Shown: positions 44,553 through 53,685 of the stretch, piece after piece
How positions within the stretch are numbered: position 1 is the first letter of the stretch
Layout of the letters: each line of letters begins with the position of its first letter
From: Pseudaeromonas sp038247115
Lineage (GTDB): Bacteria; Pseudomonadota; Gammaproteobacteria; Enterobacterales; Aeromonadaceae
DNA: 64,000 bases
NCBI GenBank assembly: GCA_038247115.1
Contig: JBBRVG010000001.1
Location: 1 to 64,000 of the forward strand
Reading direction: 5' to 3'
Made by a program: the position numbers and the translations under genes
Notes under the pieces: model-generated
What the model saw: only the letters and a program-made list of their open reading frames with translations
Database searches by the model: none
What the model was told of the DNA's origin: nothing

Positions 44553-45484
44553 TGGCGGTCGTAACTCGGCTTATTACCGCCAGCCTGCTGTGGTTGGGGG
44601 TGATGTGGGCAGCTCCAGTCTGGGCGGCTCTGCCCCGGGTGGTGGCGCTGGATTGGGCCTGCGCTGAAACCGCGCAGGCATTGGGCGTGACGCCGGTGGG
44701 GATGTCCCAGCTCGCCGATTACCGGATCTGGAGCGGCGAGATGCCGATGCCGGATTCGGTGGTGGATGTGGGGTTGCGGATGGAGTCCAACCTGGAGTTG
44801 ATCCGGGCGTTGCAACCGGATCTCATCCTGATTTCGCCGATGCAGCAGGGTGCTGAGCCCTTACTGAGGCGCATAGCGCCGGTCCACACTGTGGCATTTA
44901 ATTCGGAACTCCAGCCGGATAGTTATCTGCAAGCGCGCCTGGCTACTCGCGAGCTGGCTCTGCTGTTGGGGCGCGAGGCGCAAGGCGAATCCTTGTTACG
45001 GGAAACGGAGCAGGAGCTGCAACAACTGCGTCATGCTCTGGTCGGGGATGCCCGCACCATGCGACCTCTCTATCTGCTGCGTTTTGCGGATCGGCGTCAT
45101 GGCTGGATGCTGGGGCGCAATAGTCTGTTCGGTGGTGGTCTGGCGGCGGCCGGTATCCCTCTGGCCTGGCAGCAGAGTACCAATCTGTGGGGATTCACTA
45201 CCGCACCCTTGACCGATCTGATGGCTGAGCCAGAAGCCATGATTATTTATATAGCGCCTCTGCCATTTCCAGATATGGATGCCTTGGCGGATAACCAGTT
45301 ATGGCAGCACCTGCCAGCCGTGCGTCAGGGCCGTGTTGTCGGCTTACCGCAGGTCTGGCTGGGGAATGGACTTCCTTCCCTGCGTTATTTTTCTCGCCTT
45401 CTGGTGACCCATTGGCCACAACCCGGGCCGCTGGCTGCTGTTGCCACAGGCGCGGACAGGCTTATCGCAGGGGAGACTCACTGA
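44552..45484 (+). CDS. Periplasmic iron-siderophore binding protein (FhuD-like)
   Basis: A 310-residue binding protein with signal peptide (LITASLLWLGVMWAAPVWA). Typical features are PRVVALDWACAETAQALGV, DVGLRMESNLELIRALQPDL and ILISPMQQGAEPLLRRIAPV. It delivers the ferric siderophore to the permease. The ATG overlaps the ATPase stop as TGATG; a GTG one codon earlier is possible. The length fits FhuD. Confidence 0.9.
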   Translation: MAVVTRLITASLLWLGVMWAAPVWAALPRVVALDWACAETAQALGVTPVGMSQLADYRIWSGEMPMPDSVVDVGLRMESNLELIRALQPDLILISPMQQGAEPLLRRIAPVHTVAFNSELQPDSYLQARLATRELALLLGREAQGESLLRETEQELQQLRHALVGDARTMRPLYLLRFADRRHGWMLGRNSLFGGGLAAAGIPLAWQQSTNLWGFTTAPLTDLMAEPEAMIIYIAPLPFPDMDALADNQLWQHLPAVRQGRVVGLPQVWLGNGLPSLRYFSRLLVTHWPQPGPLAAVATGADRLIAGETH

Positions 45485-47556
45485 TGTCGCACCATCTGGA
45501 TGCTTTGACCGAGCCGACACGCCCCTCGACCGCCACACAGATCTCGGCCGGGCTTTCGCTACCGGCAGATAAAAAAGCGCGCTCTGCAACTGGTGATACC
45601 CGGGCACTGGTGCTGGCGGTTCTTGCACTGGTATTGCTGCTGGCGCTCGCTCTTGGTCGGCTGACGAACGAGGTCCCGTTTGCCCAGTGGCTGGAGATCC
45701 TGTCGCGACCCAGTCAACAGTTGAGTCTGGAGGCCCTGTTATGGCGCTTTACCTTGCTACCCCAATTGACCATAGCTGTGCTGGTCGGGGCGGCACTGGG
45801 TGCGGCTGGCACCTTGCTGCAGCAGGGATTGCGCAATCCGTTAGCGGCTCCGGAAACCCTGGGTATCCAGGGGGGCGGTTTGCTGGCCTTGGCTTTGGTG
45901 GTGCTGTACCAACCGCTCTGGCTGACCCATGGTGCCGAGTGGGTGGCTTTTGCTGGGGGCTTACTGGCCGCAGGTCTGGTGCTGGCGCTGGCGGCACGTC
46001 GCCAGAACTCGCCTCTGGCATTGCTGCTGGCGGGAATGCTGGTCAGCCTGCTGAGTGGCTCCTTGCTCACGATACTGCTGCTCAACCATGACTTGGCACT
46101 GGTCAGCTTGCTGGCGATGAATGCCGGCTCATTGACGCAGGATGGGTGGCAACCGGTGCAATATCTCTGGCCCCGGCTGCTGATCGTGGGTGTGTTGACG
46201 GTGCTGATTGCCCGTCCGCTACGGTTACTGGAGGTCGGGGATCAGGCGGTACGCAGCTTTGGGGTCTCGCCCGCATTTCTACGCTTGTTGACCATGCTCC
46301 TCGCGATTTACCTGAGTGCGACCGTGGTGAGCCAGGTGGGGGTGATTAGTTTTGTGGCGCTGGCGGCGCCGCTGCTGGCGCGAATGACCGGAGCGCAGCG
46401 CTTATTGCCGCGTCTCATCTGCGCGGCCTTGTTTGGCAGCGCGTTGCTGCTGGTCACGGATCTGCTGGTGGCCTGGCTCCCGGGGGGAGGTGAGTGGGCT
46501 ACGGGTAGCCTGGTTGCCCTGCTGGGCGCGCCCTTGTTGTTCTGGTTGGTGTTGCGGGTTCGTCTACCCGAGGCTCCAGCTACGGTAGTCAGTCTGGGGA
46601 TACGACACCCGCATCCACACCGGTTGTTATGGGGAATTGGAGTCCTGTATCTGTGCGGGCTTGTTCTCGGATTGGGGTTGGCGCGAGACGCCGAAGGCTG
46701 GAGCTGGTTTGCACGCGGGGATTGGAGCTTGATTGCGCAATGGCGTCTGCCCCGAGTGCTGGCTGCCCTGGCGGCTGGTGGCATGCTGGCGTTGGCCGGT
46801 GTGCTGATCCAGCGTCTGACGGGTAACCCGCTGGCCAGCCCCGAGGTGCTCGGCATCAGCAGTAGTTGCGGTTTGGGATTGATCCTGTTGGGTCTGTTTT
46901 ATCCCCAAGCTAGTCGCCCGCTGCAACTACTGGTGGCGAGTCTGAGTGCGCTGGCGCTGTTGGCATTGTTACTGGTATGGAGCCGCCGTGCCCAGTTTGC
47001 CCCGCTGCGCTTGTTGCTGTGTGGGATGACTGTCACGGCGCTGTTTGCCGCTAGCCAGAGCCTGGTGCTGGGCTCCGGGGACCCACGCGGGCTGCAACTG
47101 CTGAGCTGGATGTCTGGCTCGACCTACTACGTGACCGCCGAAATGGGCTGGAGTTTGCTGGCCGTGATGATTCTGTTGCTGGCCTTGAGTTGGCCATTGA
47201 CGCGCTGGCTGGAGCTCTTGCCGCTGGGGCTGGTGGCAGCCAGCAGTTTTGGCGTCGATCCGGCTCGTAGCCGCTTGGTGATCCTGCTGTTGGCAGCTGT
47301 GTTGAGTGCCGCTTCGACCCTGTTGGTTGGCCCCATCAGTTTTATCGGCCTGCTGGCACCCCATCTGGCCCGGCGTCTGGGTTTTTGCCGAGCGCGGGAA
47401 CAGCTGCTGGGTGCCGTAGGCTGCGGCATGCTGGTGATGCTGGTCGCTGATTGGGCGGGCCGGCAATGGTTGTTTCCGGACCAGATCCCGGCGGGCCTGA
47501 TGGCGTCGTTGCTGGGTGGTGGTTATTTCATGCTCAGCTTATGGCGACGGGGATGA
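45484..47556 (+). CDS. Double-length iron-siderophore permease (FhuB-like)
   Basis: A 690-residue inner-membrane permease formed of two fused FecCD domains, as in FhuB. The first half has LPQLTIAVLVGAALGAAGTL and LLQQGLRNPLAAPETLGIQG; the second repeats this as LPRVLAALAAGGMLALAGVL and IQRLTGNPLASPEVLGIS. The two G-rich loops contact the ATPase. About twenty membrane helices are expected. Its ATG overlaps the binding-protein stop. The duplicated architecture argues for hydroxamate transport. Confidence 0.93.
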   Translation: MSHHLDALTEPTRPSTATQISAGLSLPADKKARSATGDTRALVLAVLALVLLLALALGRLTNEVPFAQWLEILSRPSQQLSLEALLWRFTLLPQLTIAVLVGAALGAAGTLLQQGLRNPLAAPETLGIQGGGLLALALVVLYQPLWLTHGAEWVAFAGGLLAAGLVLALAARRQNSPLALLLAGMLVSLLSGSLLTILLLNHDLALVSLLAMNAGSLTQDGWQPVQYLWPRLLIVGVLTVLIARPLRLLEVGDQAVRSFGVSPAFLRLLTMLLAIYLSATVVSQVGVISFVALAAPLLARMTGAQRLLPRLICAALFGSALLLVTDLLVAWLPGGGEWATGSLVALLGAPLLFWLVLRVRLPEAPATVVSLGIRHPHPHRLLWGIGVLYLCGLVLGLGLARDAEGWSWFARGDWSLIAQWRLPRVLAALAAGGMLALAGVLIQRLTGNPLASPEVLGISSSCGLGLILLGLFYPQASRPLQLLVASLSALALLALLLVWSRRAQFAPLRLLLCGMTVTALFAASQSLVLGSGDPRGLQLLSWMSGSTYYVTAEMGWSLLAVMILLLALSWPLTRWLELLPLGLVAASSFGVDPARSRLVILLLAAVLSAASTLLVGPISFIGLLAPHLARRLGFCRAREQLLGAVGCGMLVMLVADWAGRQWLFPDQIPAGLMASLLGGGYFMLSLWRRG

Positions 47557-47631
47557 CGGCGATGAGTCGTACGGGTATCGCCCTGGGGGCACCGGCATCG
47601 GGCCGACCGGATAAGAATCGAGGAGCAGGTG

Positions 47632-48453
47632 ATGAATGGCTTTGCCATAACCCGTTTAGGGAATGAGGGGGCAATCGAGGGGAAAATCCTAGGCCCGCAC
47701 TCCAGAATATCCACAGCCGATGCGGTCGCCCTGGGAGCCGACAGAGCCGAACAAACGCGGCAAGCAGGTCGATCCTGCCCATCATGGCGTATCCAACTGG
47801 TGTGCGCTCTGTTGGTGGTATTACTGCATCTGCTGATGGCGGCGGCTATTTTAAGCTCCAGCTCCGAGCCTTTGGCACTCCCTAAAACCGAGGTGGTGGC
47901 TGTGCGTTGGATGGCTGCACCGACACCTCAGCCGGCAGTCCCTGCACCACCTGTGAGTCAGCCACCAGAGGTGCCTCCGCCGCCGAAAGAGGTTCCGGTA
48001 GTCAAACCGAAACCGGTGGCCAAGCCCAAGCCAGTGATCAAGCCAAAACCAAAACCCAAAGCCGTGACTCGTCCGCAAACCGTACGTCCTGTTCCGGTCC
48101 AGGTCGAGCCGTCACCTGCGCCGCCCGTGGTGACGAAAGCCAAACCCAGTCCCGCAGCTCCGCCTCCCATTCAGGAGGCCCAGTATCAGTCGGCGTCGTT
48201 GCGCAATCCGGCTCCCAGCTATCCGCCGCTCTCCCAGCGATTCGGCGAGGAGGGGAAAGTGCTGCTGCGGGTGCTGGTTTCGCCAGCCGGAGAGGCATTA
48301 ACCGTCGAGTTGCTGACCAGTAGCGGCCATCCGCGACTGGATGCCGCTGCCCGAAAAATGGTCGCCAAATGGCGATTTATTCCTGCTAAACAGGGTCAGG
48401 AAACCCTCCAGACCTGGTTACGAGTTCCTGTGGTTTTTCAATTAAGGAGATAA
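47632..48453 (+). CDS. tonB: Operon-dedicated TonB energy transducer with an extended N-terminus
   Basis: A 273-residue TonB. A membrane helix lies at about 54-75 (RIQLVCALLVVLLHLLMAAA, with the expected His). A long Pro/Lys/Val spacer follows (VVKPKPVAKPKPVIKPKPKP). The C-terminal domain reads YPPLSQRFGEEGKVLLRVLV and LDAAARKMVAKWRFIPAKQG. About 50 residues precede the membrane helix; most TonB proteins have only some 10-30. AGGAG six bases before the ATG supports this start. It couples the proton gradient, through ExbBD, to the receptor encoded upstream. Confidence 0.9.
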   Translation: MNGFAITRLGNEGAIEGKILGPHSRISTADAVALGADRAEQTRQAGRSCPSWRIQLVCALLVVLLHLLMAAAILSSSSEPLALPKTEVVAVRWMAAPTPQPAVPAPPVSQPPEVPPPPKEVPVVKPKPVAKPKPVIKPKPKPKAVTRPQTVRPVPVQVEPSPAPPVVTKAKPSPAAPPPIQEAQYQSASLRNPAPSYPPLSQRFGEEGKVLLRVLVSPAGEALTVELLTSSGHPRLDAAARKMVAKWRFIPAKQGQETLQTWLRVPVVFQLRR

Positions 48454-48456
48454 GTC

Positions 48457-49230
48457 ATGAATGAAGCAATGGAGCCGGGTGCCATGGGCATAGCCCATCT
48501 GTTGAGTCAAAGTAGCGGTATTGGATTAGTGCCGCTGGTGCTATTGGTGTTGATGTCGGTGGGTACCTGTTACTACCTGTTGCTGAAAAGCTGGATGGGT
48601 TGGCAGGAAAAGCGCCAGGGCCGACTGTTTTTACAACGCTTCTGGCAAAGTCGCCATCTCCAGGAAGTGGAGCAGCAGCTGCAACAGCAGCAGCCTCAGG
48701 AGGCCTATGGTCGTCTGACTGCGGCTGCTCTGACCGCCAAAGCCCAGCTGGGTCGCCGAGGTGGGGAAGCGGGACTGCTGATTTTAGGACCCGCTGACGA
48801 GTTTCTTCTGCGTGCGTTGCGCCAGGCGATTAGCCGTGAACGTCTGCGTCTGGAGGCCGGGCTAACGTTTCTGGCCTCGGTCGGCTCGGCGGCACCCTTT
48901 GTCGGCCTGTTCGGTACCGTCTGGGGTATCTATCATGCGCTGCTGGCGATTGGTGCAGCCGGGCAGAGCAGTCTGGACAAGGTGGCAGGCCCTGTCGGTG
49001 AGGCCCTGATCATGACCGGATTCGGTTTGGCGGTGGCATTACCCGCGGTGCTGATTTACAACCTGTTCGTGCGTTTGAACCGTTTGAAGCTGGCTTCCCT
49101 GGATGGTTTTGCCCATGACCTGTTTGCGCTGTTGACCACCGGCTCCGGTGTGCTGAATGTTGAACCGTCTGCAGCACATCCGGAGTCCAGAGCAACGCCC
49201 GTTCCTGAAGCCGAACTGGGGGTGGCTTGA
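48457..49230 (+). CDS. exbB: ExbB-like proton-channel subunit
   Basis: A 257-residue MotA/TolQ/ExbB-family protein with three membrane helices. The N-terminal helix is GLVPLVLLVLMSVGTCYYLL. The conserved core is FLASVGSAAPFVGLFGTVWG, then GLAVALPAVLIYNLFVR. It starts 3 bp after tonB and overlaps exbD by 1 bp. Together they supply the energy for the siderophore receptor. Confidence 0.93.
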   Translation: MNEAMEPGAMGIAHLLSQSSGIGLVPLVLLVLMSVGTCYYLLLKSWMGWQEKRQGRLFLQRFWQSRHLQEVEQQLQQQQPQEAYGRLTAAALTAKAQLGRRGGEAGLLILGPADEFLLRALRQAISRERLRLEAGLTFLASVGSAAPFVGLFGTVWGIYHALLAIGAAGQSSLDKVAGPVGEALIMTGFGLAVALPAVLIYNLFVRLNRLKLASLDGFAHDLFALLTTGSGVLNVEPSAAHPESRATPVPEAELGVA

Positions 49231-49649
49231 TGGCATTTGGTCGCTTATCCGATGAGGGGGATGATCAGCCGCTGTCGGATATCAATATGATCCCCATGAT
49301 TGATGTCATGCTGGTGCTGCTGATCGTGTTCATGATTACCGCACCTTTATTGACCGATGCGGTCAAACTGGATCTGCCCGAGGCGAGCAGTCAGCAGAAT
49401 CAGCCCGATCCAGCTGATATTACCCTCGCCATCACGGCGGATGGCACCTTGCATTGGAATGGCAAGGCTCAGAGTGAAACCGAACTGGAAGCTCTGATGG
49501 CCCAGAACGCGGCACGGCAGCCCTTGCCCGAGTTGCAGCTGAAGGTGGATCAACAGGTGGATTATGGACAGGTCGCCAAGGTGATGGCGATGGCCTCCCG
49601 CCATGGCCTGCATAAGCTGGCCTTTGTCAGCACCCCCGAGAGCGAATAA
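49230..49649 (+). CDS. exbD: ExbD-like proton-channel subunit
   Basis: A 139-residue ExbD/TolR protein. The single membrane helix holds the essential Asp in INMIPMIDVMLVLLIVFMI. The periplasmic domain contains LDLPEASSQQNQPDPADITL and a C-terminal LHKLAFVSTPESE. It is the last gene of the iron operon; an imperfect hairpin (GGAGCCGG / CCGGCTCC) follows about 25 bp later without a T tract. Confidence 0.93.
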   Translation: MAFGRLSDEGDDQPLSDINMIPMIDVMLVLLIVFMITAPLLTDAVKLDLPEASSQQNQPDPADITLAITADGTLHWNGKAQSETELEALMAQNAARQPLPELQLKVDQQVDYGQVAKVMAMASRHGLHKLAFVSTPESE

Positions 49650-49818
49650 CCAGGCATCACTGTTCGGTGCGGGAGCCGGGCTGTCCATGACAGTCCGGTT
49701 TTCCGGCTCCGAGTCAACCCCCAGACTCCACCCTGCTTCTCATTGCATTGCGCCAGACTCTGGCGTTTAATCCACCGCGGATCACATTTTTCATCTCAGT
49801 TCAGGTTCCAGGTACTCT

Positions 49819-51171
49819 ATGGCCAACTCTCCTTCCCAGCCCGGGTCGCTGTTTCAGCTGACCTGGCCGCTGTTCATCGATATCGCCTTTCACTTTCTGA
49901 CCGGAGCCCTGAATACCTTCATGGTCGGGCGGGTCTCGTATCAATCGGTGGCGGCACTGGCGGTCGGCAACCAGATCCTGGATCTGTGTATCACGCTGTT
50001 CAACTTCATCGGCATCGGCTCCAGTGTGGTGATCGCCCAATATCTGGGGGCTGGTGACAAGGCCATGACCCGGCGGGTGGTGCATACCGCCATCGGCTTT
50101 AATCTGCTGGTCGGTCTGATTTGCTCCCTGACGGTGATCTTCGGTGCCGATGGCTTGCTCCATCTGATGAACATGCCCGACAACCTGATGAAAGATGGCC
50201 ACATCTATTTGACGGTGATTGGTTTGTGTCTGTTACCCGAGGCGGCAGCCTTGTGTATGGCCGCTGCGCTGCGCGCCCATGGCCATACCCGGGAGGCCAT
50301 GTATGTGACGCTGGTAGCTAACCTGATCACCTTTGTCGGCAATGCCCTGCTGCTGTTCGGCTATTTCGGTTTGCCGAAAATGGGAGTGGCCGGTGTGGCC
50401 TGGAGTACCGTGGTCGGGCGTTTGGTGGCTTTGGCGCTGCTGGTGTACCTGCTACAGAAGAGGACCGGGATCCGCCTGGTGTTTCGCCAACTGTTCCAGT
50501 GGCCGCGCGAGGTGCTGGGCAAGATCATGCACATAGGGCTACCCGCTGCCGGTGAGAATCTGTCGTGGATGTTGCAGTTCATGGTGGTGACCTCATTTGT
50601 GGCCCTGATGGGTGACAAGGCGCTGGCGACCCAATCCTTCTTCTTCCAGATCTGCTTGTTTATTTTGTTGTTCGGTTTGTCGATTGGCTTGGGAACCGAG
50701 ATCCTGATTGGCCATATGGTCGGGGCGGGCAAATTCGAGCTGGCTTATCGTCAACTGCTGCGGAGTCTGAAACTGGGGCTGCTGGTGACCGCTATTGTGG
50801 TGGTGCCGATGGCCTTCGGCGGCGGTCATTATCTGATGAGCCTCTTTACCGAGGATGCGGATATCGTCGCCATGGCGACCCAGCTGTTCTTTATCAGCCT
50901 GATCCTGGAGCCGGGGCGCACCTTCAATATAGTGGTCATCAACTCGCTGCGGGCGACAGGCGATGCCCGTTTCCCGCTGATGATGGCGCTGGTCTCCATG
51001 TGGGGGATCGCGATCCCGTTAGCCTGGTTCCTGGGGCTGCATCTGGGCTGGGGGCTAGTCGGGATCTGGCTGGCTTTCGCCGCCGACGAGTGGACCCGGG
51101 GTCTGGCGATGTATTGGCGGTGGCGCAGTCGCCGCTGGGAGAAGAAGGTTCTGGTTCAGGTAGCAGCCTAA
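49819..51171 (+). CDS. MATE-family efflux transporter
   Basis: A 450-residue membrane protein with about twelve helices in two similar halves. It begins MANSPSQPGSLFQLTWPLFI. Typical MATE segments are FLTGALNTFMVGRVSYQSVA and GAGDKAMTRRVVHTAIGFNL in the first half, and IGLPAAGENLSWMLQFMVVT and GLGTEILIGHMVGAGKFELA in the second. It is likely a cation-coupled multidrug exporter. It starts 169 bp after exbD, so it is probably separately transcribed. Confidence 0.9.
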   Translation: MANSPSQPGSLFQLTWPLFIDIAFHFLTGALNTFMVGRVSYQSVAALAVGNQILDLCITLFNFIGIGSSVVIAQYLGAGDKAMTRRVVHTAIGFNLLVGLICSLTVIFGADGLLHLMNMPDNLMKDGHIYLTVIGLCLLPEAAALCMAAALRAHGHTREAMYVTLVANLITFVGNALLLFGYFGLPKMGVAGVAWSTVVGRLVALALLVYLLQKRTGIRLVFRQLFQWPREVLGKIMHIGLPAAGENLSWMLQFMVVTSFVALMGDKALATQSFFFQICLFILLFGLSIGLGTEILIGHMVGAGKFELAYRQLLRSLKLGLLVTAIVVVPMAFGGGHYLMSLFTEDADIVAMATQLFFISLILEPGRTFNIVVINSLRATGDARFPLMMALVSMWGIAIPLAWFLGLHLGWGLVGIWLAFAADEWTRGLAMYWRWRSRRWEKKVLVQVAA

Positions 51172-51354
51172 GGCAGGAGATTCAAATGCGGAACCGGTCT
51201 TTTTTGGCATAAAAGCAGCCATACCAAGTTGAATACGGTATTAGCAAACGGTTAATTTGCGAGCGTTTTCTTTGCCCTTCGCGGGTGGATTTCTTAGAAT
51301 CAAGAGACGGGTTTAATCCCGTCTGATGATGTTTAGGGTATGACGAGGTTCAGC

Positions 51355-51783
51355 ATGCAAATCAATGGTAGTTCGTCCTTCAGCTACAGACCGACACAGC
51401 TGCCGGTGCAGCCCGGTTTGTCACCGGAAGCGAAGAATAACAAACAGGATGCAGTGCAGGATGCCCAGGCGACACGCCAGGCGGCGGTAGAAGAAGATCA
51501 GAAGACTGGGTCACGAACCACTGTGGCCAATAATTCTGCGGCGCAGAGCCAGCAGGCTAACGCTGATCTCTACGTCAGCCGGAGTAGTGGCATCGAGGCG
51601 AATAACAATGCCGGTGCGAGCGTCAGTGATCTGCGCGAGGTACAACAGCGCCAGCAACTGGCCCAGACCACCCAGACCCTGGATACGCTCGAGAAGAGCA
51701 AGACCAACCCCTTGCAACAGCGCATCGATGGTATGGTCGGTATCTCCAATCAACAGGGTTCCCTGTTTTCCGCACAAGCTTAA
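51355..51783 (+). CDS. Small Gln/Ala/Ser-rich protein of unknown function
   Basis: A 142-residue soluble protein that I do not recognise. It starts MQINGSSSFSYRPTQLPVQ, and I chose this ATG because GAGG lies six bases upstream; an ATG five codons earlier is possible. Most of the chain is polar and low-complexity. The C-terminal part is helical (REVQQRQQLAQTTQTLDTLE) and ends LQQRIDGMVGISNQQGSLFS. The layout recalls the protein at 28.1-28.6 kb, but I see no clear homology. It has its own terminator. Confidence 0.6.
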   Translation: MQINGSSSFSYRPTQLPVQPGLSPEAKNNKQDAVQDAQATRQAAVEEDQKTGSRTTVANNSAAQSQQANADLYVSRSSGIEANNNAGASVSDLREVQQRQQLAQTTQTLDTLEKSKTNPLQQRIDGMVGISNQQGSLFSAQA

Positions 51784-51801
51784 TCCAGACCGCTTTCTCT
51801 T

Positions 51802-51831
51802 CGGCACCCACACTCGGGTGCCGTTATTTTT
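51802..51831 (+). terminator. Intrinsic terminator between the 51.4-kb gene and the convergent HDOD gene
   Basis: An 8-bp stem CGGCACCC / GGGTGCCG is followed by TTATTTTT. It overlaps the last codons of the convergent HDOD gene, so it may serve both. Confidence 0.88.
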
Positions 51832-52669
51832 GCTGCGCTAGCCAATCGCTCAACATCTGATACTCCTCTCCCTCCGGCAGCGCATGCAGCGCCTGCTCTG
51901 TTTGTACCTCGGTCAGTGGCGGTTGCTGCGACGAAGATTGACGCTGTTGATAGTAGTCGTGGGCCAGGATCAGCGTGCGTGCTGCCGCGGGCAGGGTCGG
52001 CGTCGGGGTAAGCGGCAAGAGTTCGGCAAAGCTGGCATCTAGCTGCCACTTGTCGAGCATGGCTCGCCCGAGGGGCAGGCGTAATTGCTGACACCAAGCC
52101 AGCAGCACGGGGTTTTCCGGCAAATGCATGCCCTGAGCGACCAGCTGATCCAACTCGGCCAGCAAGGGTAGACAACCTATATCCAGCAACACGGCGGCCA
52201 GCACTATGAAATCCGCCGCTTGCGAAGAGGCTTCAGCCTGCTGGATATCATGGAGCGTGAGAGCCAATCGACTGAGATGGACCGATTTCTGCTGGATCTC
52301 GCGGCACAGCAGCCGGATCTGCGGCGAGTGAAAACTGAAAAGTTGCTGAACAGCCAGTGCCAACGCCACATTGACGGTGCCCTGCAGGCCGATGCGCGAA
52401 ATAGCGATGGGCAAGGTGGTGATCGGCTGGCTGGGATGGCTGTAGCGCAGGGTCTGCGCCAGACGCATCAACTGGCTGGCCATCGCCGGATCCCCGCTGA
52501 TAGCATCGGCAATCTGTTTCAGACTGGAACGGGGATCCTGTGCCAGATAGCGCACTTGCAGCGCCACCTCCGGCAGACTGGGCAACACCAGGGTATCGAG
52601 CTCCAGCTGTTGTTGCAGACGGACACCGACGGCGGCGAGGATAGGGTCCAGGTTCACAGTAAACTCCAC
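51824..52669 (-). CDS. HDOD-domain protein (second copy, diverged)
   Basis: A 281-residue HDOD protein: VLPSLPEVALQVRYLAQDP, IADAISGDPAMASQLMRLAQ, TLPIAISRIGLQGTVNVALA and LAAVLLDIGCLPLLAELDQL. Like the copy at 36.1-36.9 kb it has no additional output domain, but overall similarity is low. GGAG just precedes the start at 52669. It is adjacent to, and in the same orientation as, the lasso cluster's sulfotransferase gene, across a 155-bp gap; I see nothing linking it to that pathway. Confidence 0.82.
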   Translation of the reverse strand: MEFTVNLDPILAAVGVRLQQQLELDTLVLPSLPEVALQVRYLAQDPRSSLKQIADAISGDPAMASQLMRLAQTLRYSHPSQPITTLPIAISRIGLQGTVNVALALAVQQLFSFHSPQIRLLCREIQQKSVHLSRLALTLHDIQQAEASSQAADFIVLAAVLLDIGCLPLLAELDQLVAQGMHLPENPVLLAWCQQLRLPLGRAMLDKWQLDASFAELLPLTPTPTLPAAARTLILAHDYYQQRQSSSQQPPLTEVQTEQALHALPEGEEYQMLSDWLAQQK

Positions 52670-52824
52670 CTCAAAAAATATGATGTCATCATTAAGGGGT
52701 CACATGGTACTTCTTGGCAAGCAGGTGTCAGTAAAATTGTCGGCGCAGGCAAGCCCAATGTCATCATCAGGCAGGCGCCGGGCTGTTTACTCCTCTGATG
52801 GGCCGTTTTCTTCGGATGTGGAAC

Positions 52825-53685
52825 TTATTCCGGCCCGGATAAATATTCCCACGCCGCCAACTCGGGAGCCAGAGTGTCGAGCAAGCGTTGTTGCAATTCG
52901 GGCTCTACTTCCTGACGGCCACTGCCAATAACCCCTTTGCGAAAGAAGGGTGCTGCACTCTTGCGTAGCCGCTCCTTGAATCCATTCTGGCTCTCTTGTT
53001 GCTGCAGGGCTTGAAAGCTGCTGTATTCTAGCGCTGTGGCGAGTTCCTGTTCAGTGAAACTCAGACCGATGGCGCGCAACAGACGGCCGAACTCCTGCTG
53101 CGGATTGCGGCGCAAATCTTCATAGCGCGCCCGGTAGACCGGAAAGGGCAATTCCGGATCTTGCCAACTGGCCGTGTGTTCTTTCCAACTGCCATGCTGC
53201 TCCGGCAGCCGTCGTTTGTCGTAGAGCAGGGGTTTGCTGCCCCTTTGCTCGGGTGCCAACATACACTCCAGGGCCTCGGCATGACTCAAGCCAAAATGCT
53301 TGGCATACGAGGGCAGCACATCCAGCGGGTGGCGCACTATATGGATGGCTGCACTCACGCAGTCGCCGGGGAAAATCCACTCTCCTTGCGGGTTTCGGCG
53401 CGCCTTGTCGTGGGTTTTCAGATACACCGGCTGCTGGCGTTGCTGCAAGGCCTCCCGATAGACTTCAGGAATAAAGGTATCGACTTGAGCCTGCGTCAGG
53501 TCACTGGCATCCCAGGGGGCTAGCTGGTCAAACAATTCCCGCCGATCGCAGTGAAAGCCGCCGACCCGGATATCGTTGATAGAAATGGGGGCTTCAGCCG
53601 GATAGAGCAGGTTGGAGAGCAGGATGCGCAACCAGGTGTTCCCGGATTTCGGATAGCTGGCCAGCAAAATCATCGAGGTGCTCAT
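52825..53685 (-). CDS. Sulfotransferase, candidate lasso-peptide tailoring enzyme
   Basis: A 286-residue PAPS-dependent sulfotransferase. The 5'-phosphosulfate loop is LASYPKSGNTWLRILL (residues 8-23), the 3'-phosphate motif IHIVRHPLDVLPSYAKHF (about 114-131) and the C-terminal loop RKGVIGSGR (249-257). KTHDK at 90-94 supplies the probable catalytic base. The start at 53685 overlaps the kinase stop (ATGA); a longer frame to 53985 is not homologous. It is coupled to the HprK-like kinase and cyclase genes, so the substrate is probably the lasso peptide, or its phosphoserine end. This is inference. The enzyme could instead act on a carrier or another metabolite. Confidence 0.85.
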   Translation of the reverse strand: MSTSMILLASYPKSGNTWLRILLSNLLYPAEAPISINDIRVGGFHCDRRELFDQLAPWDASDLTQAQVDTFIPEVYREALQQRQQPVYLKTHDKARRNPQGEWIFPGDCVSAAIHIVRHPLDVLPSYAKHFGLSHAEALECMLAPEQRGSKPLLYDKRRLPEQHGSWKEHTASWQDPELPFPVYRARYEDLRRNPQQEFGRLLRAIGLSFTEQELATALEYSSFQALQQQESQNGFKERLRKSAAPFFRKGVIGSGRQEVEPELQQRLLDTLAPELAAWEYLSGPE

